A DNA stretch of 64,000 nt from positions 308,042,166 to 308,106,165 of the forward strand of contig CM077666.1 in NCBI GenBank assembly GCA_039707655.1, in the 5' to 3' direction. Each line of letters begins with the position of its first letter. Within the stretch, counting starts at the first letter, position 1. The position numbers and the translations under genes are program-made. This DNA is from Elymus sibiricus (taxonomy: Eukaryota > Streptophyta > Magnoliopsida > Poales > Poaceae). The notes beneath the pieces were generated by a model. It was not told where the DNA came from. It was given only the letters and a program-made list of their open reading frames with translations, and did not search any database. Positions 56,418 to 64,000 of the stretch are shown here, in pieces.

Positions 56418-57184
56418 TGTTGGAAATATGCCCTAGAGGCAATAATAAAATGGTTATTATCATATTTCCCGTTCATGATAAATGTTTATTATTCATGCTA
56501 TAATTATATTGATCGGAAACTTAAATACATGTGTGAATACATAAACTAGACCATGTCCCTAGTAAGCCTCTACTAGACTAGCTCGTTCATCAAAGATGGT
56601 TATGGTTTCCTGACCATAGACATGAGTTGTCATTTGATAACGGGATCACATCATTAGGAGAATAATGTGATGGACAGACCCAATTGTAAGCTTAGCATCA
56701 GATCGTTTAGTTATTTGCTACAACTTTCTTCATGTCAAGTATCAGTTCCTTAGACCATGAGATCATGCTACTCCCGGATACCGGAGGAATACTTTGTGTG
56801 CTATCAAACGTCACTTCGTAACTAGGTGATCATAAAGGTGCTCTACAGGTATCTCCAAAGGTATCTGTTGAGTTGCATGGATCGAGACTGGGATCTGTCA
56901 CTCCGTGTGACGGAGAGATATCTCTGGGCCCTCTCGGTAATACAACATCACAAGAAGCTTCATGTGACTAATGAGTTTAGTCACGGGATTTTGTATTACG
57001 GAACGAGTAAAGAGACTTGTCGGCAACGAGATTGAACTAGGTATGGAGATACCGACGATCGAATCTCGGGCAAGTAACATATCGCCGGATAAAGGGAATT
57101 GCATACGGGATTAACTGAATCCTTGACATCGTGGTTCAACCAATAAAGATCTTCGTTGAATATGTGGGAATCAATATGGGCATC
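56418..57184 (+). mobile_element. Angela-like Copia LTR, 5' portion
   Basis: It starts TGTTGGAAATATGCCCTAG and follows the Angela/BARE-type LTR as I remember it (CCTAGTAAGCCTCTA, CACTCCGTGTGACGGAGAG, CGAATCTCGGGCAAGTAAC). It is cut at 57184 by element A (flank GCATC) and preceded by TCACC (candidate TSD). Only about 770 bp are present. Confidence 0.75.
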
Positions 57185-58614
57185 TGATACGTCCAATTTG
57201 CATCATGATTTCCTACTGTTAATTAATATGTTTTTAGTCATTATTTCACTTTATTGTTCAATTCTTATGCCTTTTCTCTCTTATTTTGCAAGATTCACAT
57301 GAAGAGGGAGATTGCCGGCAGCTGGAATTCTGGACCGGAAAGGGGTGAAACAGAGATAGCTATTCTACACAACTCCAAATGACCTGAAAATTTATGGATA
57401 ATTATTTTAGAATATATAAAAAATACTGGCGAAAGAATCAATAGGAGGGGGCCCACCAGGAAGCCACAAGCTTGGGGGGCGCGCCCCCCGAGCTTGTGGG
57501 GCCCCTGGCAGGCCTCCGGCCCCCACCTTCTGCTATATGAAGCCATTTGCCCTAGAAAAATTGAGAAGAAGACTTTCGGGATGAAGCGCCGCCGTCTCGA
57601 GGCGGAACCTGGGCAGGAGCTATTTTGCTCTCCGACGCAGCGATTCCACCGGGGATACTTCCCTTCGGGAGGGGGAAATCGAAGCAATCAACATCACCAA
57701 CGATCCTCTCATTGTTGGAGGGCCAATCTTCACCAGCACCATCTCATCTCAAACCCTAGTTCATCTCTTGTATTCAATCTTTGTCTCAAAACCTCAAATT
57801 GGTACCTGTGGGTTGCTAGTAGTGTTGATTACATCTTGTAGTTGATGCTAGTTGGTTTATTTGGTGCAAGATTATATGTTCAGATCCTTAAGGCTATTCA
57901 ATACCCCTCTGATCATGAACATTAATATGATTTGTGAGTAGTTACTTTTGTTCTTGAGGACATGGGAGAAGTCTTGTCATAAGTAATAATGTGAATTTGG
58001 TATTCGTTCGATATTTTGATGATATGTATGTTGTGCTTCCTTTAGTGGTGTCGTGTGAACGTCGATTACATGACACTTCACCATCTTTGGGCCTAAGGGA
58101 AGGCATTGTGGAGTAGTAATTAGATGATGGGTTGCTAGAGTGACAGAAGCTTAAACCCTAGTTTATGCGCTATTCCGTAAGGGTCTGATTTGGATCCATA
58201 TGTTTCATGCTATGGTTAGAGTTATCTTAATTCTTCTTTCGTAGTTGCGGATGCTTGCGAGAGGGGGTAATCATAAGTGGGAGGCTTGTTCAAGTAAGAA
58301 CAACACCCAAGCACCGGTCCACCCACATATCAAATTATCAAAGTAGCGAACGTGAATCAAACAAACATGATGAAAGTGACTAGATGAAATTCCCATGTGT
58401 CCTCGAGAACGCTTTGCTTATTATACGAGTTCGTTCCGGCTTGTCCTTTGTTATAAAAAGTACTGGGCCACCTTGCTGCACTTTTGTTACCGTTACTACT
58501 TGTTACTTGTCACGAATTATCTTGCTACCAAACTATCTGTTACCTACAATTTCAGTGCCTGCAGAGAATACCTTGCTGAAAACCGCTTGTCATTTCCTTC
58601 CGCTCCTCGTTGGG

Positions 58615-60230
58615 TGATACGTCTCCAATGTATCTATAATTTATGAAGTATTCATGCCATGTTTATTATAGTTCTGTATGATTTTGGTGCACTTTTATAT
58701 GGCTTTTATATGATTTTTATGGACTAACATATTGACCTAGTGCCCAGTGCCAGTTGCTGTTCTCTGCTTGTTTTTGGTTTTCCAGAAAATCCATATCAAA
58801 TGAAGTCCAAATGCAGCGAAACTTTTTGACGATTTTTTCTGGAAGGAAACGTACCCATGAAGCTTCGGGGAAGCAGCAGAAGAGCCACATGGGCCCCATG
58901 AGCCACCTGGGCGCGCCTGCCCCCCCAGGCACGCCCTGGTGCCTCGTGGGCCCCTTGTGGCACCTCTTTGCGTGATTCCAACGCCCAAAAATCATATATA
59001 TTTAGAAATCCCCGAAAGCTAACCTAGATGAGTTTTTACGCCGCCGCAAGCCTTTGTACCTCCACGATCTCATCTACAACCCTTTTTTGGCACCCTGCCG
59101 GAGGGGGGGAATCATCACCGGAGGCCATCTTCATCATCCCGGCGGTCTCCATGATGACGAGGGAGTAGTTTACCCTCGGGGCTAAGGGTTTTTACCAGTA
59201 GCTATGTGTTTGATCTCTCTCTCTCTCGTGTTCTTGATTTGGCACGATCTTGATGTATCGCGAGCTTTGTTAATATAGTTGGATCATATGGTGTTTCTTC
59301 CCTCTCTATCCTTGTTGTGATGAATCGAATCTTTTCCCTTTGAGGTTTCGTTATTGTCGGATTGAATATTTCAGATTTGAGAACACTTGATGTATGTCTT
59401 GCATATGAATTCCCGATGTGACATTGGGGTGATCTATGCATAGGGGTTGATGCACGTTTTCATTATCTTTTCTCCGATAGAAACTTTGGGGTGCTCCTTG
59501 GAGTTCCTTGTGTGGATTGAATATTATGATTATGAAGTTGTTTGATGCATATCGTATAATCAACTCATGGATACTTGTGGTGACATTGGAGTATCTAGGT
59601 GACATTGGAGTTGGTTGATGTGTATCATATGGTGTTATTTTAGTACGAACTCTTGGACTGTTAGTGAGACTTATAGGAATAGCTCAATAGATTGATCGGA
59701 AAGGATAACTTTGAGGTGGTTTCGTACCCTACAAACAATTTCTATCTTATTTTCTCCGGTAATAGAAACTTGGGAGTGATTCTTTATCGCACGTTGAGGG
59801 ATGGTTATATGATCCAATTATGTTAGCATTATTGAGAGATTGCACTAGCGAAAGTATGAACCCTAGGCCTTGTTTCTAAGCATTGCAATACCATTTATGT
59901 TCACTTTTGTTACTTGCTACCTTGCTGTTTTTTTATTGTTTGCACTACAAAAACCTATATCTACTATCCATACTACACTTGTATCACCATCTCTTCGCCG
60001 AACTAGTGCACCTATATAATTTACCATTGTATTGGGTGTGTTGGGGACAGAAGAGACTCTTTGTTATTTGGTTGCAGGGTTGTTTGAGAGAGACCATCTT
60101 CATCCTACGCCTCCCACGGATTGATAAACCTTAGGTCATCCACTTGAGGGAAAATTGCTACTGTCCTACAAAACTCTGCGCTTGGAGGCCCAACACGAGT
60201 CTACAAGAATAAGTTGTGTAGTAGACATCA
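58615..60230 (+). repeat. Solo LTR (element D family) inside element A's LTR
   Basis: 1616 bp from TGATACGTCTCCAATG to GTAGTAGACATCA, flanked by the TSD TTGGG (58610-58614, 60231-60235). No internal sequence remains. This is the signature of unequal recombination between the two LTRs of an inserted element. TTCGACACTC after the TSD resumes element A's LTR. Confidence 0.9.
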
Positions 60231-60400
60231 TTGGGTTCGACACTCTTACTTATCGAAAGGACTACGATTGATCCCCTATACTTGTGGGTCATCAAGACTC
60301 TTTTTTGGCGCCGTTGCTGGGGAGTGAAGCGCCTTTGGTGAGTGGAATTTGGTAAGGAAACATTTATATTACGTGTTGAAATTTACTGTCACTTGTCACT

Positions 60401-63400
60401 ATGGAAAGTGATCCTTTGAGGGGCTTGTTCGGGGTATCTTCATCTCGACCGGAAGCATTGAGAGTTGCTCCTCAACCTACTGAACCTACTGAAAGTATTT
60501 ATTATGAAATTCCTTCGGGTATGGTAGAGAAACTGCTAGCTAATCCTTATGCAGGAGATGGAACGGTGCATACTAATATGCACTTGATATATGTGGATGA
60601 AATTTGTGGATTGTTTAAGCTTGCAGGTCTATCCGGAGATGGAGTTAAGAAGAAAGTATTCCCTTTATCTTTGGAGGGAAAGGCATTGACATGGTATAGG
60701 CTATGTGATGATACAGAAACATGGGATTGGAACCGGTTGAAGCTGGAATTTCACCAGAAATTTTATCCTATGCATTTGGTTCATCGTGATCGGAATTTTA
60801 TATATAATTTTTGGCCTCGTGAAGGAGAAAGTATCGCTCAAGCTTGTGGGAGGCTTAAGTATATATTGCATACATGCCCCAATCATGAGCTCTCAAGAGA
60901 AATAATTATTCAAATCTTTTATGCCCGACTTTCTCATAATGATCAATCCATGCTCGATACTTCTTCTGCTGGTTCCTTTATGAAGAGAACTATTGAATTC
61001 AGATGGGATCTTCTGGAAAGAATTAAACGTAACTCTGAAGATTGGGAAACCGACAAAGGTAAAGAGTCAGGTATAAATCTTGAGTTTGATTGTGTTAAAT
61101 CTTTTATAGAAACTGATGCTTTTCATAAGTTTAGTACTAAATATGGACTTGACTCTGAGATAGTAGCTACCTTTTGTGAATCTTTTGCTGCTCATGTTGA
61201 TCTCCCTAAGGAGAAATGGTTTAAATATCATCCACCTATTGAATTAAATGAAGAACCCGTTATTGTTAAAGAAGAAACAATTGTTTACAATGTTGATCCA
61301 GTTGTGCCTACTGCTTATATTGAGAAACCTCCTTTCCCTGTTAGGATTAAGGAACATGCTAAAGCTTCAACTGTGGTTAATAAAAGTAATATAAGAACGC
61401 CTAGACCTTCTGAACAAATTAAAGTTGAACCTAATATTGCAATGGTTAAAGATCTTTTGGTTGATGATATTGATGGGCATGTTATTTACTTTTGCGATGA
61501 GGCTGCCAGAATTGCTAAACCTGTTAGAAATGAACGAGATATGCTAGATAAGAATAAGCCCGTAGTTGGCATGCCTGTTGTTTCTGTTAAGATTGGAGAT
61601 CATTGCTATCATGGCTTATGTGATATGGGTGCTAGTGTGAGTGCCATTCCAGTTTCTTTATATCAGGAAGTAATGAATGATATTGCACCTGTTGAGATTG
61701 AAGATATTGATGTTACTATTAAGCTTGCAAACAGAGATACTATTACACCACTTGGGATTGTTAGAGATGTTGAAGTCTTGTGTGGTAAAATCAAATACCC
61801 TACTGATTTCCTTGTGCTTGGTTCACAACAAGATAATTTTTGTCCCATTATATTTGGTAGACCTTTCTTGAATACTGTTAATGCTGAAATTGATTGTGTT
61901 AAAGAGAAGGTTAGAGTTAAGTTTGGCGATATATCTCATGAATTTAATTTCTCTAAGTTTAGTAGACAACATCATGATAAAGAATTACCTAGTAAAGATG
62001 AAATTATTGATCTTGCTTCTATTGTTGTGCCTCCTACTGATCCTTTAGAACAATATTTGCTAGACCATGAGAATGATATGCATATGAATGAAAGAAATGA
62101 AATAGACGAGCTGTTCTTTAAACAAGCACCTATCCTTAAACATAATTTGCCTGTTGAAACCTTGGAATACCCACCTCCACCCAAGGGTGATCCTGTGTTT
62201 GAATTAAAGCAATTACCTGATACACTTAAATATGCATATCTTGATGAACAGAAGACATATCATGTTATTATTAGTGCTAACCTTTCAGAGCATGAAGAAA
62301 AGAGATTACTTAAAACTCTGAAGAAACACCGTGCTGCTATTGGATATGCTCTCGATGATCTTAAGGGCATTAGTCCCACTTTATGTCAGCATAAAATTCA
62401 TATGGAGCCAGATGCTAAACCTGTTGTTGATCATCAAAGAAGGCTAAATCCTAAGATGAAGGATGTGGTAAGAACTGAAATATTAAAGCTTCTGGAGGTA
62501 GGTATAATTTATCCCATAGCTGATAGTAGATGGGTAAGTCCTGTTCATTGTGTTCCTAAGAAAGGAGACATAACCGTTGTTCCTAATAATAAAAATGAAC
62601 TCATTCCACAAAGAATTGTAACCGGTTATAGGATGGTAATTGATTTCAGGAAATTAAATAAAGCTACTAGGAAATATCATTACCCCTTGCCTTTTATTGA
62701 TCAATTGTTAGAAATATTATCTAAGCATACACATTTTTGCTTCCTAGATGGTTATTCTGGTTTCTCTCAAATACCTGTTTCACCTGAAGATCAAGAAAAA
62801 ACCACCTTTACTTGTCCTTTTGGAACTTATGCTTATCGTCGTATGCCTTTTGGTTTATGTAATGCACCTGCTACCTTTCAAAGATGTATGACTGCTATAT
62901 TCTCTGACTTTTGTGAAAAGATTGTTGAGGTTTTCATGGAAGATTTCTCCATTTACGGAACTTCTTTTGATGATTGCTTGAGCAACCTTGATCGAGTTTT
63001 GCAGAGATGTGAAGAAACTAATCTTGTCTTGAATTGGTAGAAGTGCCACTTTATGGTGAATGAAGGTATAGTCCTTGGACATAAAATTTCTGAAAGAGGT
63101 ATTGAAGTTGATAAAGCTAAAGTTGATGCGATTGAGAAAATGCCATGTCCTAAAGATATCAAAGGTATAAGAAGTTTCCTCGGTCATGCTTGTTTCTATA
63201 GAAGGTTTATAAAAGACTTCTCTAAAATTTCTAGGCCTCTTACTAATCTTTTGCAAAAAGATGTTCCATTTGTTTTTGATGATGATTGTGTAGAAGCCTT
63301 TGAAATACTTAAGAAAGCCTTAATTTCTGCACCTATTGTTCAACCACCTGATTGGAACTTACCCTTTGAAATTATGTGTGATGCTAGTGATTATGCTGTT

Positions 63401-64000
63401 GGTGCTGTTCTAGGACAAAGAGTTGATAAGAAATTGAATGTTATTCATTATGCTAGTAAAACTCTAGACAGTGCTCAAAGAAATTATGCTACTACTGAGA
63501 AAGAATTTTTAGCAGTTGTGTTTGCATGTGATAAATTCAGATCTTACATTGTTGATTCCAAAGTTACTATTCATACTAATCATGTTGCTATTAAATATCT
63601 TATGGAAAAGAAAGATGCTAAACCTAGACTTATTAGGTGGGTTCTTTTGCTTCAAGAATTTGAATTGCATATTGTTGACAGAAAGGGAGCTGAGAATCCC
63701 GTAGCTTATAATTTGTCTAGAATGGAAAATGTTCTTGATGACCCACTTCCTATTAATGATGATTTCCCTGATGAACATTTAGCTATCATAAATGCTTCTC
63801 GTAACACACCTTGGTATGCAGACTATGCTAATTACATTGTTGCTAAATATATACCACCTAGTTTCACATACCAACAAAAGAAAAAGTTCTTCTTTGATTT
63901 AAGACATTACTTTTGGGATGACCCACACTTATATAAAGAAGGAGTAGATGGTATTATTATATGTTGTGTACCTGAGCATGAACAGGAAAAATCCTACGAA
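60401..64000 (+). pseudogene. Gypsy A gag-pol (1200 codons visible, one stop, catalytic changes)
   Basis: One frame from MESDPLRGLFGVSSSRPEAL to the right edge. Gag core about residues 60-200 (GKALTWYRLCDDTETWDW). Protease LCDMGASVSAIP with Asp at residue 408 and IIFGRPFLNTVNAEIDC. RT from about residue 670 (DGYSGFSQIPVSPEDQEKTT, MPFGLCNAPATFQRCM). RNase H from about 985. Start of the integrase zinc finger at the edge. Defects: TAG at 63038-63040 inside RT; the RT catalytic motif reads FMED (residues 845-848) instead of the usual xMDD; RNase H reads HTNH (residue 1060) and NPVAYNLS (residue 1103), where family members have Asp. It belongs with the Athila-type lineage by RT flavour and PBS. 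Confidence 0.88.

Larger units (their letters stand above)
57185..64000 (+). mobile_element. Gypsy element A (Athila-like), running off the right edge
   Basis: Its 5' LTR is 57185-58614 plus 60236-60294 (about 1.49 kb), from TGATACGTCCAATTTGCATC to CTTGTGGGTCATCA, split by a solo LTR. TATA-like GCTATATGAAG near 57532. PBS TGGCGCCGTTGCTGGGGA (60306-60323), one mismatch from the Sabrina-like PBS. The gag-pol pseudo-ORF starts at 60401. The 3' end is outside the window. Confidence 0.85.

Noticed and set aside
59202..59605. Minus-strand frames with Ile/Arg/Thr-rich translation
   Set aside because: Inside the solo LTR and without domain content.
1..64000. tRNA, rRNA, snoRNA or microRNA genes
   Set aside because: No cloverleaf-like sequence or conserved rRNA word was noticed; the TGGCGCC and TGGTATCAGAGC matches are retrotransposon primer-binding sites and not tRNA genes.

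Overview
The window is nuclear DNA of a grass of the Triticeae type (wheat, Aegilops or barley group). This rests on a plant O-GlcNAc transferase gene with grass-like exon structure and on LTR retrotransposons whose termini look like known Triticeae families. No database search was possible, so family names such as Sabrina-like, Angela-like or Tat-lineage are recognition from memory. There are no bacterial features, tRNA or rRNA genes, or CRISPR arrays.

Left end (1-9.2 kb): the 5' part (18 exons, about 603 codons) of a SECRET AGENT-type O-GlcNAc transferase gene on the minus strand, start codon at 8821-8823, continuing past the left edge. It is the only host gene recognised. Its introns hold a foldback MITE and a short retroposed fragment flanked by perfect 17-bp repeats. 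A 740-bp PIF/Harbinger-like element (TSD TAA) lies about 380 bp upstream of the start codon. It is followed by decayed TE-type ORFs with a viroplasmin/RNase H1 N-terminal-like domain and a Myb/SANT-like domain.

Centre and right (11.7-64 kb): one deep nest of LTR retrotransposons, resolved mostly by target-site duplications (TSDs). A Copia LTR (11735) is entered by a Gypsy element B (13570). B is split by a 35.4-kb insertion, a coding-free LARD-like Gypsy element (14412-49862, TSD GGAGG). The LARD itself holds (a) a Sabrina-like non-autonomous Gypsy element (18115-26305, TSD CCTAT) and (b) a reverse-oriented Tat-lineage Gypsy element (27300-48473, TSD CGGCC/CGGCT). The Tat element is split by a complete but pol-less Copia element (37338-47092, TSD GGGAG). 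To the right of B's gag fragment come an antisense LTR fragment, a minus-strand Gypsy element, an Angela-like LTR start, and a plus-strand Gypsy element A (57185 to beyond 64000). A's 5' LTR contains a solo LTR (TSD TTGGG).

The elements work as sets. The Tat element carries pol (RT, two RNase H domains, integrase) with six premature stops. The LARD has related LTR ends and a related primer-binding site and was probably mobilised by such elements. Both non-autonomous elements with long ORFs (Sabrina-like and Copia) lack reverse transcriptase. Each carries a second, unrelated ORF behind what looks like an internal promoter and a spliced leader. The Tat element carries a spliced antisense gene. 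These accessory genes are the most interesting content of the window.
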